Assembly (NCBI GenBank): GCA_017654935.2
Contig: CM065693.1
Span: forward strand, 14,846,769-14,910,768
Length of the DNA: 64,000 bases
DNA from: Phymorhynchus buccinoides
Taxonomy: Eukaryota; Mollusca; Gastropoda; Neogastropoda; Raphitomidae
Direction: 5' to 3'
Numbering within the stretch: position 1 is the first letter of the stretch; every line of letters starts with the position of its first letter. A program made the translations under genes and the position numbers. The notes under the pieces were generated by a model. It did not search any database. It worked only from the letters and a program-made list of their open reading frames with translations, and was not told the origin of the DNA. Of the stretch, positions 1 through 10,368 are shown piece after piece.

Positions 1-1758
1 CAGATACTATTCCTGCGGGCTGGGCGGGAGATAGGAAATTGTGTGGGTGTTTTTTTTTTGTTTAGTTTTTTTTTAGTGGAGATGCCTTGCCAAGCGGTAC
101 ATCCCTCACTCTCTGAGTAGCATGAATGAAAATAGAAAAGCCCGCAGCTGACATAATATTATGATACTAGTGAAAGTTATTATGTTACCGGTAATCCTTG
201 GAAAACAGGAAATACACGTTATTGACTAAACAGGTTAGGAAATACGTGTAATGCCTGTGGACCGCTAGCTATTACACGTATTGCCTAAAAACATTCAGGA
301 ATTACGCGAATTTCCTAAAAATGGCAGCCATGTTTTACATGGGATTTGCCTAAAAGCTGCAGGGAGACGATGTTTTGTGTTCTTATGCATGTTTTGAATC
401 ACATAATCAAAATATGTATAAGAAGATTAAATGCATACAAACACTCCACTAAATATTTCTGGACCTTGACATATTTTATCCTCCAGTCAAAAAGGCATTA
501 CTGAAAAAAAACGGGCGAAAAATAAACACAAATTGAAGAGGTGGGGTGGGTCCGGGCGCGTGTGGGGGGGTGGGGGTGTGGGCGGGGTGGGGGGGGGGGG
601 GGGGGGGTATGGGTTCGGAAGGGGGTTAGGAGTGGAGGGGTTGTTTCACATTTGCACCAAGTTTTCTTATAAGCGAGGTGGTTTTTTTATAAACGGATTC
701 ACGTGTACTGTATTTTCATGCGTTTAATTCTGTGATTGTGTATGTTGCATTGTGAGTTGTTTCGCGACAGGTCAGTGAAAACATCACTGAAACTAGTGAA
801 AGTCATGATGAGATGTTTTCAGGGGTACGTTTAAAGCACATAATGATACAATTGAGGGAAGATTTAACTTGAGTGTTGACTGTCACTGAATTGTCACGGC
901 GCTGGCGGAAGGGGAAAAAGAAAACCTTTAAAAAATAAAAATAAAAGCATTGCCGTCAACTGCTCTTCCAAAGAGAGTCTACTTTGAGACGGTGGAAGAG
1001 GTCAAATCGGCAACAAATAGATGCAAATGCTTCAAAATCAAGCTCAAGTGCAACAGCAGATGCCACTCGAGTGTTCCTTGTAAAAACAAACGGTGAAAGC
1101 GTGAAATCCTTGACAAGTTTGGTGTGTTTTATTCAATGTGGCAGTTTTTTTTTTATTCGTTACATATTTTATATTTTATATATTTAATGTTTTTATTCTA
1201 CTTTACCTTGTAGTAGACAAAATGTTTAACTCCAACTTCTCGTATTCGGAGATGAAGGAAGGAAAGGAGATGAGGAGAGAGAACGAGGAGAGAGGTGGTC
1301 TTGGAAGAGATGAGAGAGCGAAGGAGAAGAGAGGAGAGAGAGGACGAGAGAGAGAGAGAGAGAGAGAGAAGAGAGAGAGAGAACCTGAACACTTTGAAAA
1401 CGGTTATTTGCCGCTAGATAACTAGAATAACAAATGTTTGGTTTCAACTTGTATATATACGTGGAGACCGGAATATGGGACAAGGTTACCGTGTGATGCA
1501 GAATTTAGTATGAAATTTAAAAAATAACAGGTAAAACAAAAAAAACTATATGACAAGTGTTAAAGTGACATATTTTATCACACAAGAGAAAAAGCAAAAC
1601 TTGCTGTTTAGTGTTTTGTCCTATGTTCAATGAAAAGGCGCATTCGCCGAAAAGTATCCAGTGGTTTGGGTTTGTCTCTTGTGAAAAAAATAACGTCACG
1701 TAACTTGTGTAGTGTGTTTGTTGAATAAAAATATAAGTTTGTTTGTACTTTATTGAAC
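1..1758. other. Gene-free stretch with G-rich and GA-rich tracts
   Basis: No supported gene. Around 536-610 the + strand is almost entirely G with occasional T, ending in a homopolymeric G run. Around 1255-1382 it turns into a purine GA microsatellite. The small open frames here are products of these tracts. The rest is AT-rich and featureless. Confidence 0.7.
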
Positions 1759-2258
1759 NNNNNNNNNNNNNNNNNNNNNNNNNNNNNNNNNNNNNNNNNN
1801 NNNNNNNNNNNNNNNNNNNNNNNNNNNNNNNNNNNNNNNNNNNNNNNNNNNNNNNNNNNNNNNNNNNNNNNNNNNNNNNNNNNNNNNNNNNNNNNNNNNN
1901 NNNNNNNNNNNNNNNNNNNNNNNNNNNNNNNNNNNNNNNNNNNNNNNNNNNNNNNNNNNNNNNNNNNNNNNNNNNNNNNNNNNNNNNNNNNNNNNNNNNN
2001 NNNNNNNNNNNNNNNNNNNNNNNNNNNNNNNNNNNNNNNNNNNNNNNNNNNNNNNNNNNNNNNNNNNNNNNNNNNNNNNNNNNNNNNNNNNNNNNNNNNN
2101 NNNNNNNNNNNNNNNNNNNNNNNNNNNNNNNNNNNNNNNNNNNNNNNNNNNNNNNNNNNNNNNNNNNNNNNNNNNNNNNNNNNNNNNNNNNNNNNNNNNN
2201 NNNNNNNNNNNNNNNNNNNNNNNNNNNNNNNNNNNNNNNNNNNNNNNNNNNNNNNNNN
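1759..2258. other. Assembly gap (500 N)
   Basis: Exactly 500 consecutive N characters, a conventional placeholder length, so the true gap size is unknown. Missing 5' exons of the downstream Ig-domain gene could lie in it. All open frames crossing it are artefacts. Confidence 0.98.
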
Positions 2259-3160
2259 CACAAGAAAATCCAGCGAGTGAACGAAGAGAGGCGCAAGAAC
2301 TCGGAACAAGAAACCAGCACCCCCCACCGAACACGTAAAACACAGACAACGTTATATACCGCGGCGACGAGCGAGAAACTAGATAAACAGGCGAGAATTC
2401 CGGAGGAACAGAATTTTTTTTTTTAGAATCCATTGTGAGCTAAAAATGTGAAATTGGCGGTGAAAGGTTTAAAGAGCGTCAACGGTTTATGATGGAAGTT
2501 TGACCGTGCCGGTGGCTCTCTTGTTTAGTACTAAAATTAAAAGTGGGCAAGGAGTGCAGAACGTTAGATTCCAAGATTATTTTTAAACACTATCGTCTCA
2601 AGGCAGGCACATGCTGGGTTATTAATGTATTTGTAATCATCCAAACCCAGAAAATCTAAATCGCGCTGGGTGATGAAAATGCGACCCAAAGGACACAGCA
2701 TAACTGAAATCAGAAACGGCCTGAATTAAAGGTTAGGCATGCACAGCTAAGTGTTCACGTCGGCTCCCTAATGTTTTTTAAAACAATGTTTGCACGCTGA
2801 CTCGCATCCTGCGGATTCAAGTTTCGACGCCATTGTTGCATTGTTTCTATGGTATTTGACCGAGTAATGGAGGTAAACAACTCTAATTTTCACGAAGTGC
2901 TCTCACCTAGTTTATTTTCCGAAAATCGTCCATTTCTCACGGTAACTTTTTTCCCCACATGATGCTGCAATTTCCAAACAAAGCTTGTTGAAGTCTGTAT
3001 AATACTGTTCTGAACAAGATATCAACGAGCTCGACAGAGCTCAATGACATAACATTTGAAAATTCTGTGTCAAAGAATAATAAGATTGACTCTGCGATCG
3101 AAAGGGAGATTCTGTGTGTATATCCCTCTATCAATTTTTGACTTTCTTTATTCTTTATGA
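2259..3160. other. No gene seen
   Basis: No exon-like or repeat structure convincing enough to call. An isolated motif at about 2455-2472 (TGGCGGTGAAAGG) matches the terminal repeat of the TTAA-flanked MITE family found at 11.5, 14.3, 14.7 and 16.8 kb, but the rest of that element is not recognisable here. Confidence 0.5.
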
Positions 3161-3515
3161 ACCACACACACACGCCACACGCACCACCACGCGCACACGA
3201 ACACGCGCACACACACACACACACAACATGCACACACACAACACACACACACAGAAACACACTCACAAAAAACACACAAACAAAAACACACACAACACAC
3301 GCACGAACGCGCGCGCCGCCCACACAGCAATCGCACGCCCACGCACACGCAAACGCAAACGCAAACACACACACACACCACACCCGCACGCACACCGAAC
3401 ACACACACAGACACCAAACCACACACACACAAACACACAAACCCACCAAAAACACACTACACCAACTCTCTCTTATTATCAACACACCCACACACGCGCG
3501 AGCGCGCATTATTAA
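3161..3515. repeat. Imperfect (CA)n tract
   Basis: A 350-base alternating CA tract with interspersed GC-rich variants (CGCGCG, ACGCAC). It explains all long His/Thr or Val/Cys open frames on both strands here. Confidence 0.95.
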
Positions 3516-4019
3516 CAACGCAAGGCGCAGACACGACAAAAAATGGAACTTGGAACAGAACCTCTTTGGCGTTCGATTTTTTTGAAAAATTAAAAATAAC
3601 AAACCCTACCCTGTTATGAAAGCATTTTTGATGTGTTGAATGAAGATTATTGGGTTTTTTAATTAATAAAATTATTTTATTTTAAAAAATTAATAAATAA
3701 AAAAAAAAAGTTTTATGTTTTCTTTTCGAGAGGATAGTGTACAGTTCACCCCTCTTGAGCGAATGAAAATGAAAATAGAGAGAAAAAAAAACAAAAAAAA
3801 AAGAAAAAGATGAGGGAAAGGGGAGGATTTAGGAGATAGAGATGATGCAATAATTCATATTTCATGCCCAATATCACCCCATATTTTCAGCCCCCATACG
3901 TCATGTTCGGGATAAATGGGATTGCAAGGAAGAAGATATTAATTTGTTTTGGAAAAAAAAGAAGTTTTATTGAAGTTGCAGCCAAATATTATATGCAGAA
4001 ATGAGTGTGTGCGTGCGTT

Positions 4020-4142
4020 CGATTGCCTATCTGTCTGTCTGCCTGGTCTGTCTGTATGTCTCTCTGTCTCTATCTCTATCTCCGTTTCCGTTTCCTTGTC
4101 TATCTCCCTGTCTCTCTCTGTCTCTCTCTCTGTCTCTCTCTA

Positions 4143-4235
<93 letters not shown>

Positions 4236-4330
4236 AATGCGTCATTATAACCCCCTCACCCCAGTCCTCCCTATGATGCGGGCAGAAAGGCCTATTCATT
4301 AAATTTGTTTGAATTGGATTGAAATGTTTG

Positions 4331-4396
<66 letters not shown>

Positions 4397-4436
4397 GCTC
4401 TCTCTCCCTCTCTCTCTCTCTCTCGGCCCTCTCTGA

Positions 4437-4503
<67 letters not shown>

Positions 4504-4598
4504 CTCTCTCTCCCCACTCTCTCTCCCTCTCTTCCTCTCTCTCTCTCTTTCTCTCATTTCTCCCCCCCTCTCTCTCTCTTTCTCATTCTCCCCCCCCC

Positions 4599-4659
<61 letters not shown>

Positions 4660-4676
4660 TCTCTCTCTCTCTCGCC
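4020..4676. repeat. Long (CT)n microsatellite
   Basis: About 650 bases of CT dinucleotide repeat with TGTCTG, CCTCT and TTTCTC interruptions. It is broken once by roughly 100 bases of unique sequence (4234-4333). The Ser-Leu and Arg-Glu open frames here are artefacts. It lies directly upstream of a decayed Ig exon copy. Confidence 0.95.
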
Positions 4677-4689
4677 CCCATAATTCTTA

Positions 4690-4852
4690 TATCCACAGAT
4701 CCCACCAATATGATCAGCCAGCTGTCCCAGCATGCAAGACCGTCGTTGTTCAGGAGGAGGGGGGGGGGGAGGGGAGGGGGGGCTGGGCATCAATCTGTAC
4801 CCGATTCTCTCCATCTCCTCTCCCGTATGTCCATGTTTTCGTTCACAAGGTC
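4690..4852 (+). pseudogene. Decayed duplicate of the Ig2 exon start (copy 1)
   Basis: From 4699 the sequence reads as an acceptor (ATCCACAG) followed by ATCAGCCAGCTGTCC and then GTCGTTGTTCAGGAGG. Aligned by eye, about 44 bases match the start of the real Ig2 exon at 5838-5882 with roughly six differences. A 1-bp insertion and the following G-run destroy the frame, and no second half of an Ig strand follows. A near-identical segment recurs at 8245-8395, so the duplicated block includes about 100 bases of flanking intron. It could be a relic of a once mutually exclusive exon or simply a duplicated fragment. No coding role is supported. Confidence 0.6.
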
Positions 4853-4856
4853 ACGT

Positions 4857-5432
4857 TTTTTATAACTGTACGTCTCCCCGTGGGGATACCGGGGGGTATT
4901 TTGTATAAAAAACATTAGTTCCCTCACATAGTTCTGGAAGTTCTGTGCTTGTAACCTTCTCTAATCTGGAGAGGCACAGGACCAAGGTATTCTATTGCAG
5001 GGGTCATACTTCCTCCTTTTCCCCGTGGGGATACCGGGGGGTTCCTTCGTAAAAAATAGTTCCCCCAACTTCTGGAAGTGCCGTGCTTGTAACTTCCTAT
5101 AATCTATCAGGGCTCATACTCTCTTTTCCCCCATCCTTCTGGAAGTCCTTGCTTGTAACTTCCTTAAATCTGCCACTCTCTTTGACTCTGCCTTTCCCTT
5201 TGCTTTCTATCTTCTAATGTCTTTCTGACTTATTGGCCCATTATCCTGCCTTTGTTTTCCACGAAAAAAAAATCTTCTAAATAAAGTTTCTCCTTTGAGC
5301 TCCTCCGAAATCGGAATGTTTATGCTGTGCGCAGCAGGGAGACCAATGAAAAACTGAAAACCAGGGACACCTCACATACGTACCTTATCCATTATTGCCA
5401 TAATGGCCTGGGAACGCAGAATAAGAATCATA
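4857..5432 (+). repeat. SINE-like dispersed repeat, copy 1
   Basis: Begins with the hairpin-like motif CCCCGTGGGGATACCGGGG. It continues through a shared body (CTTCTGGAAG, TGCTTGTAAC, CTCTGCCTTTCCCTTTGC, GGAGACCA) and ends at GGGAACGCAGAATAAGAA. The same order of motifs is found at 23605-23952 (+) and, inverted, at 8440-8800 and 18840-19170. The GAA-rich 3' tail in the other copies suggests a retroposed SINE-like element. This copy has an internal duplication of the head (5020-5045). Confidence 0.65.
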
Positions 5433-5559
5433 ATTGATTTGATTGATTTAATTTAAAGTCGTTCACAAACAAAGGTGATAATTAGACTTAAATAAATACA
5501 TTTAAGTAAATAAAAACCAAAAAACAGACATTAAAACAAAATATTGAATAAAAATGAGG

Positions 5560-5790
5560 GGAAAAGAGAGAGAGTGTGAGTGTGTGAAAGAGTGTGTGTG
5601 TGTGTGTATGTATGTGTGTATGTATGAATGTATGTGTGTGTGTGTGTGCGTGTGTATGTGTGCGTGTGCGTGTGCGTGCGTGCATGTGTGTGTGTGTGTG
5701 TTGTGTGAGAAAGAGGAGAGAGATGAGACGATAGAGAGAGAATGAGAGAGATGAGGAAGAAGAAGGAAGAAGAAAGAAGAAGAAGAATAA
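5560..5790. repeat. (GT)n and (GA)n microsatellite upstream of the Ig2 exon
   Basis: GA-rich, then GT/GC-rich, then GA/GAA-rich tracts run to within 35 bases of the Ig2 exon acceptor. The open frames on both strands are low-complexity artefacts. Confidence 0.9.
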
Positions 5791-5823
5791 CTCCGAGTGT
5801 GTCTCTTTTTGTCCTGTGCCCAG

Positions 5824-6007
5824 AAAGCCGCCAAGGTCATCAGCCACCTGTCCAGCCTTCAGACCGTGGTTGTCCAGGAGGGCGACAAGGTGGAGCTGGT
5901 CTGCAACGTCACCGGGGTGCCCAAGCCCACCGTCAGCTGGTACCGCATCCCCAAGGGACTCATGCACCGCAAGGACCACAGGCAGGACCCAGACAAACGA
6001 AAGAAAC
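5824..6007 (+). CDS. Lachesin/IgLON-like gene, exon for the first half of Ig2
   Basis: First recognisable exon of a GPI-anchored Ig-superfamily adhesion protein. The acceptor TTTGTCCTGTGCCCAG precedes AAAGCC. The frame encodes an Ig I-set/C2 N-terminal half: TVVVQEGDKVELVCNVTG (first Ig cysteine, with an N-V-T glycosylation sequon), PKPTVSWYR (core tryptophan), then a basic loop ending DKRKK. The donor is C|GTCAGT, leaving phase 1, which matches the incoming phase of the exon at 9605 and gives a K-Q-V junction. An alternative acceptor four bases downstream (AAAG) would give the phase-1 entry usual for IgLON Ig2 exons. Signal peptide and Ig1 exons are not in the readable sequence. By family knowledge the product sits on the outer leaflet of neural or epithelial membranes and mediates homophilic or heterophilic adhesion. 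Confidence 0.85.
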
Positions 6008-6059
6008 GTCAGTTTTGTTGTTATTATACGAACAAACTAAAGAATCATAAGCTTTAGGT

Positions 6060-6770
6060 GTTTTTGTCGTATTGTTGTTGTTTTTTATTAACAGAACTGT
6101 AACATTTGGGTTGGAATAGGGACTCATGCACCGCCAAGGATCGCAGGTAGGATCCAGACAAACGAAAGGAACGTGAGATGTTTGTTTTTAATAATACTAA
6201 CAAACTAAAGAATCGTGAGCTTATTATGCAGCGTTGTTGTTTTTTGGTCGTATCGTTTTTGTTTATTAACAGAACTGTAACATTTGGGTTGGAATAGGGA
6301 CTCATGCACCGCAAGGATCGCAGGTAGGATCCAGACAAACGAAAGGAACGTCAGTTTTGTTGTTATTATACTAACAAACTAAAGAATCATAAGCTTTAGG
6401 TTTTTTTTGTCGTATTGTTGTTGTTTTTTATTAACAGAACTGTAACATTTGGGTTGGAATAGGGACTCATGCACCGCAAGGATCGCAGGTAGGATCCAGA
6501 CAAACGAAAGGAACGTGAGATGTTTGTTTTTAATAATACTAACAAACTAAAGAATCGTGAGCTTATTATGCAGCGTTGTTGTTTTTTGGTCGTATCGTTT
6601 TTGTTTATTAACAGAACTGTAACATTTGGGTTGGAATAGGGACTCATGCACCGCAAGGATCGCAGGTAGGATCCAGACAGACGAAATAAACGTGAGTTAA
6701 TTATGCATCCTTTTTTTCGTTTTATTCGTTTGCTTGCTTGTTTATGCAATGCAATATTTTGGTGGATATA
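6060..6770 (+). repeat. Four ~170-bp tandem units derived from the Ig2 exon end
   Basis: The motif ACAGAACTGTAACATTTGGG starts at about 6092, 6270, 6434 and 6611, giving spacings near 178, 164 and 177. Two alternating unit types make a ~345-bp higher-order repeat. Each unit carries GGACTCATGCACCGC followed by AAGGATCGCAG and GACAAACGAAAGGAAC, which is the last ~55 bases of the upstream exon (its G-L-M-H-R-K and D-K-R-K stretches). In each unit an AG precedes the exon-like part, and GTAGGA or GTGAGA donor-like sequences follow. Open frames on the minus strand here are repeat artefacts. Confidence 0.85.
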
Positions 6771-7140
6771 GAGGCCTACGCACCACAAGGACCGTCGCCA
6801 AGACCCTGACAAACGAAATAAACGTGAGTTTTTGAGATACTGACAAACGGAAGAAACGTGAGTTTTTTAGATACTAACAAAGGAAATAAACGTGAGTTTT
6901 TGAGATACTGACAAACGAAAGAAGCGTGAGTTTTTGAGATACTAACAAAGGAAATAAACGTGAGTTTTTGAGATACTGACAAACGAAAGAAGCGTGAGTT
7001 TTTGAGATACTGACAAACGAAAGAAGCGTGAGTTTTTGAGATACTGACAAACGAAAGAAGCGTGAGTTTTTGAGATACTGACAAAGGAAATAAACGTGAG
7101 TTTTTGAGATACTGACAAACGAAAAAAACTTTAGTTTCTT
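6768..7140 (+). repeat. 34-bp tandem array carrying GTGAGT donor-like sites
   Basis: A fifth exon-end copy (6774-6823; GCACCACAAGGACCG then GACAAACGAAATAAAC) runs into nine GTGAGT sites at about 6824, 6858, 6892, 6926, 6960, 6994, 7028, 7062 and 7096, spaced 34 bp. The unit is GTGAGTTTTTGAGATACT plus GACAAACGAAAGAAGC. Each unit therefore repeats the exon's last bases followed by a consensus 5' splice site. The array decays after 7130. Confidence 0.9.
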
Positions 7141-7399
7141 TGCTATAATTCTGACAATTGAGAGTAACGTGGGTTGTTTTTTATATAGAATCCTGACAAA
7201 GGTGAGTTCTTATATTACTGGCAAGCACAAACGAAAGAAACATGAGTTATTACGTCACAGCGCATTTTCGTGTTTCTTTAATAATGTTTATTAACAAACG
7301 CTTTTTGCTTTTGGGAACGCAGAATAGAAACGTTAGTTTGGGTTTGTTTGTGTGTCCGTTATTGTTGTTGGTGTTGTTTTGTTTGTTTATTGTTTTTTT

Positions 7400-8072
7400 T
7401 TTGGGGGTTAGGTGGAGGCTAAGTTATTATGCAACATTAATGTTGTGTTGTTCGGTTTACTTGTTTGCTTGTTTCTTAACAAACTTGTATTATTTGATTA
7501 CGTTTTTTTTTGGGGGGGTTAGGTGGAGGCTAAGTCATTATGCAACATTAATGTTGTGTTGTTCGGTTTACTTGTTTGCTTGTTTCTTAACAAACTTGTA
7601 TTATTTGATTACGTTTTTTTTTGGGGGGGTTAGGTGGAGGCTAAGTTATTATGCAACATTAATGTTGTGTTGTTCGGTTTACTTGTTTGCTTGTTTCTTA
7701 ACAAACTTGTATTATTTGATTACGTTTGTTTTTTGGGGGGGTTAGGTGGAGGCTAAGTTATTATGCAACATTAATGTTGTGTTGTTCGGTTTACTTGTTT
7801 GCTTGTTTCTTAACAAACTTGTATTATTTGATTACGTTTGTTTTTTGGGGGGTTAGGTGGAGGCTAAGTTATTATGCAACATTAATGTTGTGTTGTTCGG
7901 TTTACTTGTTTGCTTGTTTCTTAACAAACTTGTATTATTTGATTACGTTTGTTTTTTGGGGGGTTAGGTGGAGGCTAAGTTATTATGCAACATTAATGTT
8001 GTGTTGTTCGGTTTACTTGTTTGCTTGTTTCTTAACAAACTTGTATTATTTGATTACGTTTGTTTTTGTACA
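7400..8072. repeat. ~112-bp minisatellite, six copies
   Basis: Unit begins GGGGTTAGGTGGAGGC and contains the palindrome AACATTAATGTT, then TTGTTTCTTAACAAAC and TTGATTACGTTT. Six nearly identical copies run head to tail, so they are recent. Length is not a multiple of three in every unit. The hydrophobic open frames crossing it are artefacts. It lies in the intron between the two Ig2 exons. Confidence 0.9.
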
Positions 8073-8239
8073 TTTTTCATATGCAGCTGTGGAAGTGAAG
8101 GTTGTGAGAAGAGAATACTGTTATGCAACAAAGGAAGGAACACCATTCCTGACCTTAATCTTTATGAAGCAGACTGAAAGATATACGCAAGCTTGGAAAG
8201 TATATTAAGGGGAAAATAGCGTTACCAACTCTTCATTTG

Positions 8240-8397
8240 AGCAGATGTTATATCCACATATCCCAGCAATATGATCAGCCAGCTGTCCAGCATGCAAGAC
8301 CGTCGTTGTTCAGGGGGAGGGGGGCATAATCTGTACCCGATTCTCTTCCTCTCTCTCCCGTCTGTCCATATTTCGTTCACAAGGTCACATTACGCCT
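8240..8397 (+). pseudogene. Decayed duplicate of the Ig2 exon start (copy 2)
   Basis: Nearly the same block as 4690-4852: ATCAGCCAGCTGTCCAGC and GTCGTTGTTCAGGGGG, then CTGTACCCGATTCTC and GTTCACAAGGTCAC. The acceptor AG of copy 1 is altered here (ATCCACATATCC), so it should not be spliced at that site. Together the two copies flank the genuine exon, one on each side. Confidence 0.6.
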
Positions 8398-8439
8398 GTG
8401 ACGTCAAGTCGTTTGGAGAAGTAATTATATTTGTTTTTC

Positions 8440-8805
8440 TTTGTTACTTGTTGCTTGGCTCCTTCTCTTCTTCTTCTTCTTGGATCGCTCAGACATTGAC
8501 GTTTCCTGTCAATTATGAGCGCAGATGCACCATGCTGCCGTTATGCGCCTAAGTAAGAAATAATTAGGCCCAGCATGTCCGACTTCGGCTGGAGGAAATG
8601 TTTTTTTTGAAAGTGTTTCGTGAAAAAAAAAGGGAGGAGAATGGACCGGTAAGGAAGAAAGATAGCAGATGACAGTAAGCAAAGGGAAAAGGCAGAGTCA
8701 AAGAGAGTGACAGATTAGAGGAAGTGACAAGCACCAACTTCCAGAAGGTGGGGGACTATTTATGCAAAAGACTCCCCGGTATGCGCACGGGGGAGGCTCC
8801 TTATC
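8440..8805 (-). repeat. SINE-like dispersed repeat, copy 2
   Basis: Inverted copy of the family at 4857 and 23605. On the + strand it starts in the reversed GAA tail (CTTCTTCTTCTTCTTGG), passes ATGCTGCCGTTATGCGCC and GCCCAGCATGTCCGACTT, and ends in CCAGAAGGTGGGGG plus a damaged head (CCCCGGTATGCGCACGG). Confidence 0.65.
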
Positions 8806-9236
8806 GACATTGAATGCAATTTTTGGAAACAAGAAATCACAAAACAGTTTTTGTGACCCGATTGCTTATTAATGAAAACAATAAACTCAATTGTTTGGGG
8901 AAGCATTAATCATTTTATAATGTTTGGTGTATGTGCGTTTGCTTGGTGTTTTTAAAACTGGTGTGCTTTTAAACATAAATGCATTTTAAGCATAAGTGGT
9001 TGTTAAATATTTTTGTCTTAGTGGAGTACCTGGCAATATTTACTTTGCATTTTTGGTTCGAAGCATACATTTAACTGACATTTTGATAGCCGCTGATTAC
9101 GAATTTTAATACAGTTTAGCTCGCAATACGCATTCAAAGACAATAATTACATAACTTTGTTATATAATCGCTCAAAGAAACAAATAAATGAATGTCTACT
9201 GACTCGAACAGCGTGCCATAGAATGTGTGTGTATGT

Positions 9237-9600
9237 GTCTAATTGATCCTCACAGAGGTGGGGGTTTCCGGGGAGGTGCTGTTGATCCACAACGTGTCCC
9301 GGTACTGTGACGACGAGTACGAGTGTGTGGCCTACATACAGTGGAACCTCCCTTATAAGACCTCATTTTGGATGGTTTGTGAAGGTCTTATAAGGGAGGT
9401 TCCACTGTACTGTGACGACGAGTACGAATGCGTGGCCTACATACATGCATGTGTCCAATTGATCCTCACAGAGGTGGGGGTTTCCTGGGAGGTGCTGCTG
9501 ATCCCTACATGTGTATGTGTCTAACTAATCCTCATAGAGGTGGGTGTTTCCGGGTATATGCTGCTGATCCCTACATGTGTATTATGTCTAATTGATTCTG
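9237..9600 (+). pseudogene. Three partial duplicates of the second Ig2 exon
   Basis: Copies of the exon at 9605 begin at about 9253, 9470 and 9536, each introduced by a decayed CTAATTGATCCTCACAGAG-type acceptor. The first copy carries GAGGTGCTGTTGATCCAC and runs to GTGTGGCCTACATA, where a 69-bp MITE interrupts it. A second TGTGACGACGAGTACGA stretch follows the MITE. The two later copies stop after about 45 bases (GCTGCTGATCCCTACATG). None retains the exon's full length or a donor. They could act as decoy acceptors, but no coding role is supported. Confidence 0.75.
9337..9409. mobile_element. Short pogo/Tigger-like MITE with TA target duplication
   Basis: CAGTGGAACCTCCCTTATAA at 9339 is inverted at the other end (TTATAAGGGAGGTTCCACTG, ending 9407), flanked by TA on both sides. 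The CAGT start, GAACCTC and TTATAA motifs together with a TA duplication resemble pogo/Tigger-type elements, by family knowledge. Longer relatives lie at 26353-26530, 37725-37917 and 58749-58871. It sits exactly at the junction of two exon-derived duplicates. Confidence 0.75.
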
Positions 9601-9604
9601 ACAG

Positions 9605-9733
9605 AGGTGGGGGTTTCCGGGGAGGTGCTGTTGATCCACAACGTGTCCCGGTACTGTGACGACGAGTACGAGTGTGTGGCCTACAACAACGTGCCCCCAG
9701 CCGCCAGCAGGAAGATCAGGGTCTACGTGGAGT
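9605..9733 (+). CDS. Lachesin/IgLON-like gene, exon for the second half of Ig2
   Basis: Acceptor TTCTGACAG is followed by AGGTGGGGG, and the donor is GAGT|GTGAGT. The 129-bp exon enters and leaves in phase 1. It encodes the E-to-G strands of Ig2: GEVLLIHNVS, then DDEYECVAYNNV with the second Ig cysteine in the Y-x-C motif, then PPAASRKIRVYV, a hallmark of this family's Ig2 end. The usual D-x-G-x-Y-x-C has lost its glycine (D-D-E-Y-E-C), and an extra cysteine (RYC) precedes it. HNVS is a glycosylation sequon. Joining to the next exon gives V-E-F-P-P-E-V, the expected Ig2-Ig3 linker. Confidence 0.9.
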
Positions 9734-10368
9734 GTGAGTAATCGTGTCTGTCGTTTCCGACAATGACTGCAAGACGGCGGAGGGGGCGGCTGCTATTCAA
9801 GCGCGGGCTGGGCTAAAATGTGTTTATCGCGGAGACGCCTTACCTAGGGTGCATCCCCACTCTCTCAGCCAAAGGGATTTGATTACGAGAGTTAGCATAG
9901 GGGGGAGGGGCCAAAAGCCAACTAATCCCGTCGGCTGCAGCACTAGAGCCAACGCAAATGCCCCACCTAGGTAGAGAGTCATAGTCTTCTGCGTAGAACA
10001 AAATAATCTATAGTAGCCTACAGCTCTCATTTACAGGCTATGGCTTGTACCCACGTGTCTTCATATCCGGCCACAAGGAGCGTGCCATATTATGGGAGAC
10101 CGCCATCTTAGTCAGTAACTTTGTTTGAAAAATGCCAGATCGATGCTGTTTACACACAAATCTGACTAAGATGGCGACACTTCCGTTGGAAGGGTCGAGA
10201 TGCGCACGCAGGTGGGGGGGAGAGCCATATAATATCAACCAGCGATAAAAGCCACTTGAGTAAAGGGCCTAGACTAGTGTTCATCTGTAACCCTTTCATC
10301 CCCAGCCATTCTTCAGCTAAACATTCCCAGTCAAATTTTAAGTGGCCGACCCACACGTCCAATTTCAG

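Noticed and set aside
1517..2433. Open frames of 175-267 codons spanning the N run
   Set aside because: Mostly X residues; the gap length is arbitrary.
3114..3602. Long His/Thr- and Val/Cys-rich open frames on both strands
   Set aside because: Pure consequence of the CA microsatellite; all frames are open and no exon signals exist.
4027..4918. Ser-Leu and Arg-Glu repeat proteins
   Set aside because: CT microsatellite translation in several overlapping frames.
6824..7130. CRISPR or satellite reading of the 34-bp array
   Set aside because: Units are contiguous and clearly derived from the neighbouring exon end and its donor.
7242..8208. Hydrophobic repetitive proteins of 160-167 codons
   Set aside because: They translate the 112-bp minisatellite, whose unit length varies and shifts the frame; no splice signals or conserved residues.
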